From Mucor racemosus (Eukaryota > Mucoromycota > Mucoromycetes > Mucorales > Mucoraceae): a stretch of DNA of 64,000 bases. Positions 24,375 through 35,869 of this stretch are shown here, piece by piece (within the stretch, counting starts at the first letter, position 1; every line of letters begins with the position of its first letter). The notes below the pieces were generated by a model, which worked only from the letters and a program-made list of their open reading frames with translations, was not told where the DNA came from and did not search any database. The translations under genes and the position numbers were made by a program. The stretch is taken from the NCBI GenBank assembly GCA_027405735.1, contig JAPEHQ010000008.1, forward strand, positions 868,001 through 932,000, given 5' to 3'.

Positions 24375-26503
24375 ATGGATATTCAAGGATATCTTCCTGC
24401 AAAAGAAGAACGCTCTAATCTTCATTATGCAGAATGTTCGAATGACCGCTTAAATATGCCAACTAGCTCTGATTATAAACCAAGTCCAAACACATCAAGT
24501 ATTCCAAAGATATTGCCAACATTAGTTGAAGAGGATGATGGTACCAATGCTGAAACAACATCAGCAGCCACTACCACCACAGTCTCATATCCTATTACTA
24601 CTATGGTTACCCCGGCTCAAGATGAATCCATTATGGCATCTTCTTCCTCTTCTTCCTCTTCTTCTCAACAAGATAATTTGAATCCTGCTTTATTATTAAA
24701 CAGATATGATAAACGTAAGAGTAGTCCAGCTATTTTAGGCTTACCGTTTGGCTTAAATCATGAATCCCAACTGAGTTTACATCTATCACAGCAAAGAAAT
24801 TCTATTGAAGCAGCCATGTTATTAGCTAATTTTAACAAATTGATGGCATTTCCAAAAGCAAACGAAGTTGAACATAAAGGTAATTATCATTTATATTTAT
24901 ATTTATATATAAAAAAAAGGGGGGAGGGAGGGGAGAAGTGGGCCATGAAAGAAAGCTTAAATAAATAAAGCATGAAATAAGGAGATAAATTATGCGCATA
25001 AAAAAAACTGATTACTAAAAAAAAAAAAAAAAAAAAATTATTAGTTCATCCTCAACAACAACAATGGCAAGATGACATGTCAATTCCATCGCAAAATAAA
25101 AGTGCTTGGGGAGATGTTCTTATCAACGAAACAGAATCAAATCGTCGACATTCTTATGATGTAAACATGAGCTGGCAAACAATGCCCGAAGCTTTCTTGG
25201 AAAGACCTGATCTCTTACATAAGGCATCAAGTTCTAATACATCAGTAAATGCCACTGCTTCTTCCTCTTCCTCTTCTTCCTGTACTCTTAATACATCTCA
25301 TTCTGATGTACCTGTATTTAAGCAAGAAAATCTTTATAGTCATCATACACCTACAAAGGTTTCTTGGAGTCATGATGATTTGCATCAATTACAATCACAA
25401 CATCCTCATCACCAACAACAACAACAACAATCACAACATCCTTATAGCTCTGTAGAATATTCAAATCATCCTATTTCTCCTCGTCAACATGGTAGACTTT
25501 ATCACCCTACTATGAGTTCTCCACTTGTACCTCATACCTATCATCATCGTTATCCTCCTCCTAATCATCCTCAACAACCACAACAACCACAACAACAACA
25601 ACAATCATCACAGTCTGATCAACATCAGCATCATCACCCTGGTGGTGTTTCAATGTTACACCCGCTTGCTCGTCAACCTGATGTTTCTAATAATGGTGGT
25701 GTGAAACGTGAATTAGAATCACAACAACAACCACAACATCCCTATTATTCTTATACTTTTCCACCTCAACATCCAATGCAACAACGTTATTATTATCCTA
25801 ATAATGGTAAATTACCATTACCTACTCATCAATCAATGGAACCTCAACAACAACCTCAACAACAACAACAGCAGCAGCAGCAACAACAACAACAGCAGCA
25901 ACAGCAGCAACAACAACAACATGCTTCTCCTATTATTTCTAAACCAAAGCGCAAGAAGCACAAGTCTACTAATAATGATGATTTTGATGAAGAACTTGAA
26001 CAGGAAACAAATGAAGAAGATTATCCTGATATGTCTGCTCGAGATGTAGAAGCAGCAAGGACAGATCCAGAAGCAAGACCTCGTAAACAAAAACTTCGTT
26101 TTGTTGGAGATAAATATACACCACAATGGGTTAGATATAATGGTCAATCAAAAGAAGGTTTATGTGATACATGTAAACCTGGTAAATGGTTACAACTTAA
26201 AAATAGTGCATATTGGTAAGATTTATAATATTTTTATATTACTATAGTATAAATATTTATATTTTCCAACAGGTATCATAAACAATTCTTTCATGGTATT
26301 TCTTCTGTATCTGGTAAAGAATTTGTTCAACCATTGGAAACCCGTTGGGTTGATCAAGATTTAGTTGAAGGATTATGCCACCAATGTCATACTTGGGTTG
26401 CTGTAAGTAATGTTAAAAGAAAGAATAGCGTACTCTGGTATCGACATGCACACAAGGTAAAATAAATATTTATTGTGCTATTTATAACGACATTAACTGA
26501 TTA

Positions 26504-26562
<59 letters not shown>

Positions 26563-26610
26563 TGTCACGTTTATCATAAACCAAAACCAAATGTACCAAA
26601 GAAGAGATAA
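24375..26610 (+). CDS. Transcription regulator with Rua1 C-terminal domain
   Basis: Four exons (24375-24879, 25045-26215, 26273-26456, 26563-26610) give 635 residues. The N-terminal 500 residues are low-complexity: Ser runs near residue 95, Pro/His/Gln-rich segments and a polyglutamine tract of about 25 near residue 430. A basic patch (KPKRKKHK) precedes the Rua1_C region: ARTDPEARPRKQKLRFVGD, YTPQWVRYNG, EGLCDTCKPGKWLQLKNSAYW, then GLCHQCHTWVAVSNVKRK and WYRHAHKCH, with paired Cys and His that suggest zinc binding. In Ustilago, Rua1 activates ustilagic acid genes; the family is wider, so the target here is unknown. The last intron holds a 55-base T run directly before its acceptor. The final exon encodes just 15 residues. 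Confidence 0.85.
26506..26560 (+). repeat. Uninterrupted T55 tract inside the last intron of the Rua1-domain gene
   Basis: Fifty-five T residues run directly into the AG acceptor at 26561-26562. It takes the place of the polypyrimidine tract of a 106-bp intron. Confidence 0.9.
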
Positions 26611-26691
26611 ACGTATATGAATTAAAGCAACCAAAGAAAAAAACTAAATTCAAGAAGATTAAAAAGCTAGAATATATCTTTCTTGCAAGGA

Positions 26692-26722
<31 letters not shown>

Positions 26723-28374
26723 CAGATGCCATACACTCAAATATTTATTATATATATCTTTCTTTCTCTCTCTTTTTCCCTTACAGTTTAGTTTCGTTAA
26801 TCCTCTTTTTATATATATATTATTCTTTCCTTTTCTTTCTTTTTTTTTATTTTTTTTTTATTTTTTTTTATTTCCCAAATGTATATGTATATATAAAACT
26901 TTACAATCAATAGCCTTCTCCAAATGTATTTATAAAAAAAAGATCATTGCTGCATAATCTTCCCTTGTTTTTGTACTTTTTGTACAGACATTTAAATTAA
27001 AAATAATTTCATCATGCATAGCATTACTAAATTCGTAAAATTAACCCGAGATTATTTTGCTATTGTTACAATATTAAAATCAAAAAAAAAAAAAAAATTT
27101 ATCTTTTGTTAGACCATTCGATATAGAAGCATTTTTCGGATTTACATTATTTTGTCTAATTCAATTTTTTTTTTGAACTGATCTTTTTCATATCATAAAA
27201 TTACATGAAACAATAATCAGGGTCGTTTAATTATCACCATTAACTGCGCGCTGACAAGAAAAAAAAAGAAATGTTTCGCATATACAAACATGTAAAAATT
27301 CCATGAAACTTTTCGTGCCCCATTTTCATATAATTTCACAAAAAGAGTTTCACTGATTTGTATACAATATAACTATGGTATGATTATGCTTTTTTTTCTT
27401 TCTTCAGCTTGTAATGATATAAAAGTACTCCAAGGTTGATGATTGAAATATCGGCTGCTTAGAGATGTTTGAGGTTTCGTCCTGTTGTTGTTGTTGTTAT
27501 TGTTAATTGTTAATTGAAAGCTAATTTTACAGTCATAAATATATTTATAGGATTATTTCGCTACAATTGTCATGATAAACATTTAATATTATATTAACCA
27601 AAGCTGTGCTATTGGCTTATATTTATATGCTGACATTTTTTATTTACATGATTTTTATGTAAAACTCTACTTATATTCCATGATATGTACAGTGGTCAAA
27701 AAGAAAAAATAGAATGATATTCAAAAGATTAAAGTTCAGCGTAGTAATTGCAATTCAGGGTTCAGTTTTTTATTTTATTTCATTTTTTTTGGGAAAAGAT
27801 GCATGGTATTATCAAAAGCTAACACACATATATCCATATCAAATAAATACAAACATATCATCATTATTATATAATCAATAAACTACTTATCATGTCTCTA
27901 TTTTTTGTTCTCTCAAAGCGAAATTATCAAGGTCGGCTCATGTTATTACATTTACGAATACATGGAAAATTCTGTGGATTTATAGATAGTCTATACATTG
28001 ATTTACAAAAGATAACGAGACAAGTTTTTCTTTTGGAAAAATGAAATGAATGACAAACTATGATGCATTAATAGCAAAGGTTGCTAAAACGAGGAGTATA
28101 TAGTAGATATCAAAAAATGATCTCAGTTTGTATAGTTTGTTTTAGATTTCATGTTACAAACTCATCTATCATGCTTCTTTGTGCTATTTTGAAACCATAA
28201 TTTTCCAATTATAACGCTCAGGAAAGCTATATCACAACCTAAAATTTGTTTGTGTGTGTTTATATCTTTAAAATTAAACAAAAAATTGCAATGTTATAAA
28301 AGAAACAAAAGCTAGAATACAATTTATTGCTTATTCAGTAACACAATATAATTGAGAAAAATTCTGTTTGTGCA
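26611..28374. other. Intergenic, low-complexity DNA
   Basis: A-rich (26690-26722) and pyrimidine-rich (26750-26870) blocks follow the Rua1-domain gene. The rest is AT-rich without a supported gene. It lies between the 3' ends of two convergent transcription-factor genes. Confidence 0.5.
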
Positions 28375-28600
28375 TTATTCAGGAGAAGTTGAGTTTTCTC
28401 TGCTTGACCCAGAACGCTCTCTTGTACGAATTGCCTGACGTCTATTCTGAAACCAGATCTGAACTGTTCTTGGACTCATTCCAAGTTGACGACCTAATTC
28501 GGCTCTTAATTGAGTTGACGGAAAGAATGTTCTTTCAAATACTTTGTTTAATACATTTAATTGCTTTGAAGACGCTCTTCTTCTTTTAGCTTTCAATGGT

Positions 28601-28633
<33 letters not shown>

Positions 28634-29070
28634 CTATCATCAACATCTTTAATTAAACTTGTATTTGATCTTGCTGTTGAAAATGAAGAGGTAGAAGATG
28701 CTGATTGTCTACGTTCATTTGTTAATTCTTGTTCGATTTTTCTTGATTCAATTTGATGCTGTCTTGAAGATCTTTGTTGACGTTTGCCAATTGAATAATA
28801 AGGTTGAGGACAAGAAGGAAGAGGAGGAGGAGGAGGGGGTAATTTATGAATATAATCGGAGTGATGATGATGGTGATGGTGATGGGTATAATAGCACTGT
28901 TGTGGTTGCTGTGATTGTTGTGATTTTGATATCGTTATTTGAACAAATGAATCATCTTGATCATTTAATAAAGATGAAATGTTTAATACTGAAGGTCTTG
29001 ATTTTTGTATAGTATGATGAACCTGCGGTTGTGATTGAGGCTCAATTAGTAAATTACGTACAGAGAGCAT
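28375..29070 (-). CDS. Homeodomain transcription factor
   Basis: A single exon encodes 231 residues. The homeodomain covers about residues 160-220: KRRRASSKQLNVLNKVFERT, FFPSTQLRAELGRQLGMSPR, TVQIWFQNRRQAIRTRER. The recognition helix WFQNRR has Gln at position 50 and Asn at 51, so it is a typical 60-residue homeodomain, not a TALE type. N-terminal parts are Gln/Ser-rich with eight His in a row, a polyproline stretch (PPPPPP) and a run of ten Asp just before the homeodomain. These come from GAT-, ATG- and CCT-type trinucleotide runs. Without an outside search I cannot name the orthologue; filamentous fungi and Mucoromycota have several such factors in development. Confidence 0.9.
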
Positions 29071-29302
29071 TTTGAATTAAAACAAGAAAGAGATAATGAT
29101 AAAATACAAAAAAAATAGGCCATTTTATATTAGTTTTCAAGGATTGATTCCATGATTTATTTTATGCCCGAAATTTTTATGGAAAAAAAGCAGACCACAT
29201 TAAATGAAAAAATATATGGGATCCTGATGCTCGGTATATGAACATATAAAACTTTGGTTTTTCTTTTTTGAAAGTGCTTTACAGTTTCGGAATCATCACC
29301 GG

Positions 29303-29351
<49 letters not shown>
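29303..29351 (+). repeat. A49 homopolymer upstream of the homeobox gene
   Basis: Forty-nine A residues lie about 230 bp upstream of the homeobox start codon (T-tract in the direction of transcription). Poly(dA:dT) of this length normally excludes nucleosomes. The long open frame across it is a Phe-rich artefact. Confidence 0.9.
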
Positions 29352-29357
<6 letters not shown>

Positions 29358-30023
29358 TGACAATGAAGTATTAGTTCCGGAGCGAAAAATAGACTTTTTT
29401 CTTGCCTTTATGGATCCTTCTTTATAGACATAGAGTTCCTCCCCGTGTATTAAAAAAAGTCGGTGCACTGAACTTTTAGGTTGCAAAATTAATAAAAATA
29501 CTTCAGAAATCACCTTGCAAACTTTTTTAAATGTTGAAATTATAGTAATGCTGTGCAAAATTCAATAAATTACTGAATGCTTGCATATTTTCATGTAAAA
29601 TGTTAGTAAGTTTCTGTATGAAATTAAGGCTTTAATATTATTGGGATCATTGGAAATTTCACTTTTTGTACATATAATCGAAAATCGGAACTGAAAGAAC
29701 GTTATATAAAAAACATTCAAGCAAGAATCTCCTTATGCTTATTACACATAGCAAAATAGAACAAAACTTCACATTTCAAATTGCTGATCAAATTGGGATT
29801 CATGCTGATTTCCATTTTTACATGATGAGTGAGCTGATATATATATTTGCCAACATAATTTCTGCAACGTTGCATTTATATACATAAAACAATTATTACT
29901 TTATTTGATGTGATTTATTCCATCTAATTGTTTCCATCGTAAACTGATATAATAATAGAATATATATTTCTGATTTTTTTCTTTATTCCATGTGGTTTTT
30001 AAATTTTTCTCTAATTTTCTACT

Positions 30024-30383
30024 TTAAGCGCTATCTTCATAACCGCTGGTGGGGTTACGAGCACGGTTAGGGACTATAAAATTGCATGTAAATATAAATG
30101 TGGTTCTAGCAATTCGTAATTTATCAAATGAAACTTACGAGGATATGAGATGGGAAGAGGTTCATAACCCTTGAAGCCGAAATATTCACGTCTAACCTTG
30201 GGAACAGTGAAAACCATGACAGGACCTAAATGCGGGGGGTTGGTTGGGAAAAAACAAAAGATTGTTAATTCAATGTTTGTACTCAATTATGTATTTATTC
30301 TGAAATTTACCAGTAGTTCCAAGAACAAAAGACCAAAAGATAACAGGTCTTTCAATAGCAAAACGATTTAAAGCTCTGAACAT
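30024..30383 (-). CDS. NADH:ubiquinone oxidoreductase 9.5 kDa subunit (complex I accessory)
   Basis: Three small exons (30383-30311, 30225-30139, 30073-30024) join to 69 residues. The pattern is RFAIERPVIFWSFVLGTTGP, then VMVFTVPKVRREYFG, then LPISYPL and a short polar tail ending GYEDSA. It matches the fungal complex I 9.5 kDa subunit: one membrane span with EKPAIFWSxxIGxxGP, basic PPxRRR after it, and an IPLTYP motif. This subunit sits in the membrane arm of complex I in the inner mitochondrial membrane. All junctions keep the frame (G plus GT, C plus TC). Its small size and two introns make it easy to miss. Confidence 0.82.
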
Positions 30384-32271
30384 GTTGATAATTTACAAAT
30401 AAAAAGAGAGAGAGTGGGGAGTATGTATCGAGTCAAGAGTCAAGGAATGAAAATTATTTTGTTTTCCCTTTGGTACCTGCCCATCTGGATGTAGATTCAG
30501 CATCCTTTACCCTTTGATGACGTCTCAGAGTCAAAACTCACTGCCCGGCAACAACAAATATTGCATTCATTCGTTAGTTTTTATACTTTTTACTTTTTTA
30601 AAAAAATACCAATAGATACACTTACTCATATTCAAGTCATTCAGAATTATTACCCTACAATATTGCTGTAAAGTATATAGGAAAAATCCTTTAAAACCGA
30701 GACAAGGGAGTTTTTTCTTATATAATTGAACTATTTCAGAACCAATTTTTCGTTGTTGCTGTTTTTTAAAAGCCAACTTTATATTGAAAATTATAGCCAT
30801 AGTATCCGCATTGACATGGTTTAATGATACAATCAGTTGAAACTATAAGACTTATTAACAATATATCTTCAATTCTTGGAATCATTGCTAAAAACAGCGA
30901 AAAGTTGGCAATTTTAAAGAATTGTTTGGACACTTGTAGGCAGTTTCTGAAGTGCAGATCAAGCCAAAACCATTTCTTAGATCACGGATCAACTTGTCAT
31001 ACTTTTTTCTTTTGGTTTCGAAGATCATCAAAAATCGCTAAAAATGTGTCCTCAAATCCCTTATGATCACAGGCAAAAATCATCGAAAATCATTTGATCG
31101 AGTTTTTCACCCCAAAATCCATGACTTTTTAAAAGATATAGTATAATGAAAAATGACCCCATTTTGATACTGCATCATCTGGCGGTTAGACATCTTCCGT
31201 TTCATATGCATATTTTTGACTTTTGGCCAAAAAACAGAATTTCTTATTTTTAGAAATTGCGAGTAATTTTTGGTGACAAAAATTGCTGCAAGTTACATGA
31301 CTGGATGCGCGATCAAAAGTTGTACATAGTTAAGTTATAAAAGCATACATGGTTAATATACTAGATTTAGAGAAATCTTTGAATAAGCGATACGAAATCC
31401 AAAATTGTGTCGAAATTCATTGGAAGCAATCCAAAAAAAAATAGGCGGCATTTGAAATATTTCGGCCAGATTTTGTTGTACATTCATATTTGAAGGTTTC
31501 TTACAAGTATATAATTGCCTTTATCGCAACGCCAAACATTTGTAAATGAAGAACAAAATACTAAAGATATGTCTACTTTTTTTATTTGAAATTAAAACGA
31601 TGAAAAACCATCAATATTGGACATTTTTTCGAAATTCAATATAAGTGGGAGCTGAAAATGGATAAATGTTGCAATTATAATAATAGATATTCCAGTCATT
31701 GTGGTATGATAAAATATACATTAAACTGTATCAGGGTAATCAGCAATTGACTGTCGTAATGAGGTGCTATGAATAATTCTTGCAAGAGCATTAAGTATCC
31801 TTGAATTTAGCTGTCAAAATGGCATTGATAGCTTCTGAAACATCAAATAAAAGGAAGGTTGAAGAACTTGTAGCTGTCAGCAGAAGCTTTAAGCAATTGA
31901 AGGCCTTGTATCATAAACAGCAGTAATCATTGCTTATTATAAAAATGCAATAGATTGATTAGTCAACTATGCACAAACATGTCCTCTAGTCTCATTATTC
32001 TCGAGACAAAAAATAAACATTTGAAATATACGACCTTGCGTATAGAATTATACCTTTTTACCTTATATTAAATACTGCTATTGCTGAATTAGACATGTAG
32101 TATATGAATATTCGATTGATTGAGCAACTAATGAAGCCCAAGAACCTGGATTGAAATCGCATCTTGTGTGTCTATTCATTTTTTGAGTCACAACACGTGT
32201 GGTACACCTTACTAAAGTCTTCGAAATTGCTGTTGACAACAGAAGGTATTTCATTTACTTTTAACATCAAT
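30384..32271. other. Intergenic, no supported gene
   Basis: AT-rich DNA of 1.9 kb. A 35-codon frame at 31819-31926 (basic, ends KALYHKQQ) has no family match and no splice support. Contains a TGACGTCTCA palindrome-like site near 30520, about 140 bp upstream of the complex I subunit start. Confidence 0.4.
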
Positions 32272-33119
32272 ATGTCCATTGTAACTTTATTTGTCGATAC
32301 CTCTGACGAAAAGGTCAGTTCTGAAAGACGTTTCGATAAGAGTTTAACAATTTCTCAACTCAAGGTAAAAAAAAAAAAGGAAAAAGAAATTTGTTAATAG
32401 ATCCATATACTTAATTTAATAAACAATACAACAGTATAAACTTGAGCCCATCACTGGTATTCCTTATTCCACACAAAAAATTGATTTATACCAAGGCAAC
32501 AACCTTCAAGGGTCTCTAGATGATGAAAGCAAAATGTTGGGCGCTTACCCAGTCGAAGATTATATGAGAATTCAGGTTACAGACACCAATCCTCACCGCG
32601 TTAAAAATCAATACACTGATGTTTCACTTGTCGAGAAATTTGAATTAACAGAAGATGAATACGAAAAAAGAACTGGTAAATATACTTTTTTCAATTCTTG
32701 TAAAGTAATCAAGACTAAATATATGAGAAAAAGACACTGTCAGAGCATTTAAAGAGCGTAACAAGTTGGGTAGATTTTCAGCAGAAGCTGCCGCCAATGA
32801 GAAAGCAATTGAAACAGCTCATGAAAATGCAGCAAATCAGATTAAAATTGGTGATAGATGTGAAGTTTTAGGTGATGATTACACTGCGCAAAGACTCGGC
32901 ACAGTTAAATTTGTAGGAGAAACAAAGTTCCAACCAGGATTGTGGGTAGGTATTCAATATGATGAGCCATTAGGCAAAAATGATGGTAGTGTACAAGGCG
33001 AAAAATATTTCGAATGTCCCCCTAAATATGGTGGATTTGTTCGTCCCACAAAAGTAAATGTGGGTGATTTCCCTGAAGAGGAGTTGCTCTTGACAGATGA
33101 TGAACTCGAGGAGATGTAG
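32272..33119 (+). CDS. ALF1: Tubulin-folding cofactor B (Alf1/TBCB)
   Basis: Three exons (32272-32364, 32435-32675, 32734-33119) encode 239 residues. Residues 1-90 are a ubiquitin-like domain ([12 protein letters not shown], then [18 protein letters not shown]). A coiled region [17 protein letters not shown] follows. The C-terminal CAP-Gly domain has [41 protein letters not shown] and the [10 protein letters not shown] end. The GKNDG motif binds the acidic C-terminus of alpha-tubulin or EB proteins. The protein itself ends DELEEM, close to the EEY/DEI-type tail known in TBCB that helps work with cofactor E. It captures alpha-tubulin after chaperonin release. Confidence 0.93.
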
Positions 33120-33905
33120 AAGATACCATGAATCAAACTATCTTTTTTAATAAAATGCAATTCGACTTTTTAATCAGGACAAGCAACACTTTTATTCATT
33201 TTTATAGTTGCTTGTGTAGATAATGCAATCAATATTTTAGACACCTAATGATCATGATTTATTTAAAAAAAAGTATAATCACAATTTCTATTATGTTATA
33301 AACATATTAAAACCACTATTGCCACTGTTTGAAATATTACATTGCTTTAATAAACTCTTTAAAGGATAGATGTATGGTGAGAAATGACACAATGGACCTG
33401 TCAAATCTGATTTACAATAATTTAAATACCGTCGCACGTTGTTGATCTGATGGAAAGCAATAATTCTCGGTTAATACAAATGAATACAATGACAAGAAGC
33501 ACAATCATAATGATAAAACAATCTAACCCAGTGAAATACCCAAATTAAACTAGCTCTTTAGAATATTGGCGAATGATCAACTGATTTCAGTGGCCCAAGA
33601 TACGATTTTGCATCATTTGGTTAGAACATGTATATCACACATTAGCTTTAAAATGCATAAACAAAACTGAAAAGCAAAATTTTCTAGTGTTTGGCTAAAT
33701 AGCTTGGCATTAATGATCATTATTGTCAATTATTATTTGATTTTTGATGTCGGAATGCATCAATTTAACATGTATTCATGCTGTCAAATCGTTCTACAAC
33801 ATCCTCCGGCAGTCACGAGGTACCGAATACTGAAATAAAAAAAACTTTTTTGTCAATTGTTTTGAAGAAATCTTCACTTCCTCTTGATCGATTCTTAAAG
33901 CTACA
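33120..33905. other. Intergenic, no gene seen
   Basis: About 790 bp of AT-rich DNA between tubulin cofactor B and the RS/RRM gene. It contains 3' end signals of the former (AATAAA-like TTTAATAAAATG at 33147) and the promoter of the latter. Confidence 0.45.
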
Positions 33906-35121
33906 ATGTCTAATGAATTAAAGGTAATGTTTGAATAGAGAAAAATGGGTAATTCTGTGGCTAATTTGTGTGTTTTATAACTAAAAAGCCTGCTGAAACA
34001 GCCATTCCTGCAGCTAATGAAGAAGAGCGAGAATTACATTCGGAGGATGTCAGAAGAAGGTATGGATTTTTTTTTAAAGGAACAAGCATCAATTCAGTCA
34101 ATCTGATTCCCTAGATGAATAGGTCTATAGTTTCAGAAGATGAGGATGAAGAATTAGACGAATTTGGAAGGGTCAAACGTCGTAGAGAAAAGTTTAAACG
34201 AGAGAGGTCTGAAGAGAAAGATCAAGATAGAGATGATCGATCAGAAAGTGATCGTGGTAGAAGAGAGGATAGATACCAGCATAGACGCCATCGCCGCAGA
34301 TCTTCTTCTTCTGGATCACGCTCACCTAGACGTTCATATCGCCGTCGACACTCAGACTCTGACAGCGATTATGAACATCATCGTAGTGAAAGTAGACACA
34401 GACACCGTCGCAGTGACAGCCATAGAGGTTATAGAGGCTATCAAAATCATGGCAATAGAGGCGGCGCTGATGTAAGTTTATATTCTGTGATATTGTGAAA
34501 TACATTTGATTAATAATTTCAATCATAGCTCTATTCTGAAGCAGCACAATATATCGATACTGAGTTTTATCCTACAAAAGTCTATATTGGTGATCTAGAA
34601 AATGTCACAGAAAGTCAAATCGAATCAGTATTTTCTCGTTTTGGACCGTTAGAAAGTGTCAAGCTTGTTGAGGGAAAAGAGTAAGAAAGGATCGTATTTG
34701 TTTAAATTTGATATATTTGTTCTAAACAGTTATTATGATAGTTATGGATTTATCACATTTGAGAAAAAAGAATCTGCATTATCAGCAATTCAAAATATGC
34801 ATGGTGCATTGTTAGGAGCGAGACATATAAAAGGTTAGTTGGAAATTGAGTATAACTGGTATGCTGTATATTTATTCTATATGATATTCATAAATAGTCA
34901 ATCGTGCCAAGATCCCTGAAAGAAATAAAGTTGGATTTGGTAATGTACCTTGGCAAGATGAGGATGGTTTAATGGCAAAAGAAGCATCATTTGATAGTTA
35001 CACTAGAAGACGTTCCTCTACGATGATGAAAATGGGCTTGGATGATTCAAATTACCCTACAATAGACTCTGCGGCAGCTGCTATACCTCGCAGAGTATTA
35101 ACAAGTTATGATGATCTTTAA
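33906..35121 (+). CDS. RS-rich protein with one RRM, splicing-factor type
   Basis: Six exons (33906-33923, 33989-34059, 34123-34471, 34529-34680, 34730-34833, 34898-35121) encode 305 residues. After an acidic start (PAANEEERELHSEDVRRR) comes DEDEELDEFGRVKRRRE and an Arg/Ser/Asp/His-rich stretch (about residues 50-145). One RRM follows: TKVYIGDLENVTESQIES, VFSRFGPLESVKLVE (RNP2 region KVYIGDL), and SYGFITFEKKESALSAIQ as RNP1. The C-terminal 70 residues are polar with NVPWQDEDGL. The arginine/serine domain plus RRM points to pre-mRNA splicing or export in the nucleus. The first exon encodes six residues. The third exon uses the acceptor at 34121-34122, since an earlier one would stop the frame. 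Confidence 0.8.
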
Positions 35122-35869
35122 AACTTTTTTCAATATCGCCACCCAATTGTATTTTTCCTGTAAATTCATGTATACATTAGTTCTCATAATTATTTAATAA
35201 TAAAGCTCCACGATATTGCTCTGCCATGTTTTTTTTTTCTTTTGTTTAAATTGATAACAATGAAAAAATATATTTCTAATCCGGAAATGCAACTCATTAT
35301 TTTGCGATTTGAGGCCTAGACAATTTGACTCGCAGGTAATTTTCGTGCGTATTTTCAAAATATAAATGTACATGCATTTTCCTACCTTAAGATGATGACA
35401 ATGCTTTATAAGCTGAACCGTAAATAAGTTATAAGCACATCTATAATTTTGAATTGCTAATTCAAAGGAGATCGGAATAGCTTCTTTATCAGAGTGATAC
35501 CATGGTAATGAGATTTTATATAAACAGTTTGCAACAAATACGGTATATGATAGCTGTTTCCAAATGATATATAAGCAGAAGTCTGTCAGACATTTAGATT
35601 GACAATTAATCTAGCCTTAATTCATTTTAGTAAAGCATTTTCAAGTGTAGTCGCAAAATTCCAGTATCAAGACGTTGATTGCGTAATGATGAAAATTGCA
35701 AGGTTTTTTACTTTTCAATAATTAATATCTCTGCCATTTTAGAAAATTATTAAGACAATTGTATACCATGTTAAAGATGCAATTAAGAAATCAATAATCA
35801 GTAATTGCATATTTTTGGCAAAAGTCTTCGGAATTTACAGCGTGCAATTTTGGATTCCTAGCCAAACTT

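Noticed and set aside
25833..26147. Leu-rich frame antisense to the Rua1-domain gene
   Set aside because: Produced by reading the CAA/CAG polyglutamine tract on the opposite strand.
29157..29558. 133-codon frame on the minus strand
   Set aside because: It crosses the A49 homopolymer and is a run of Phe in the middle; no domain, no splice support.
31819..31926. 35-codon basic frame ending KALYHKQQ
   Set aside because: Too short, no homologue known to me, no intron or context to support it.
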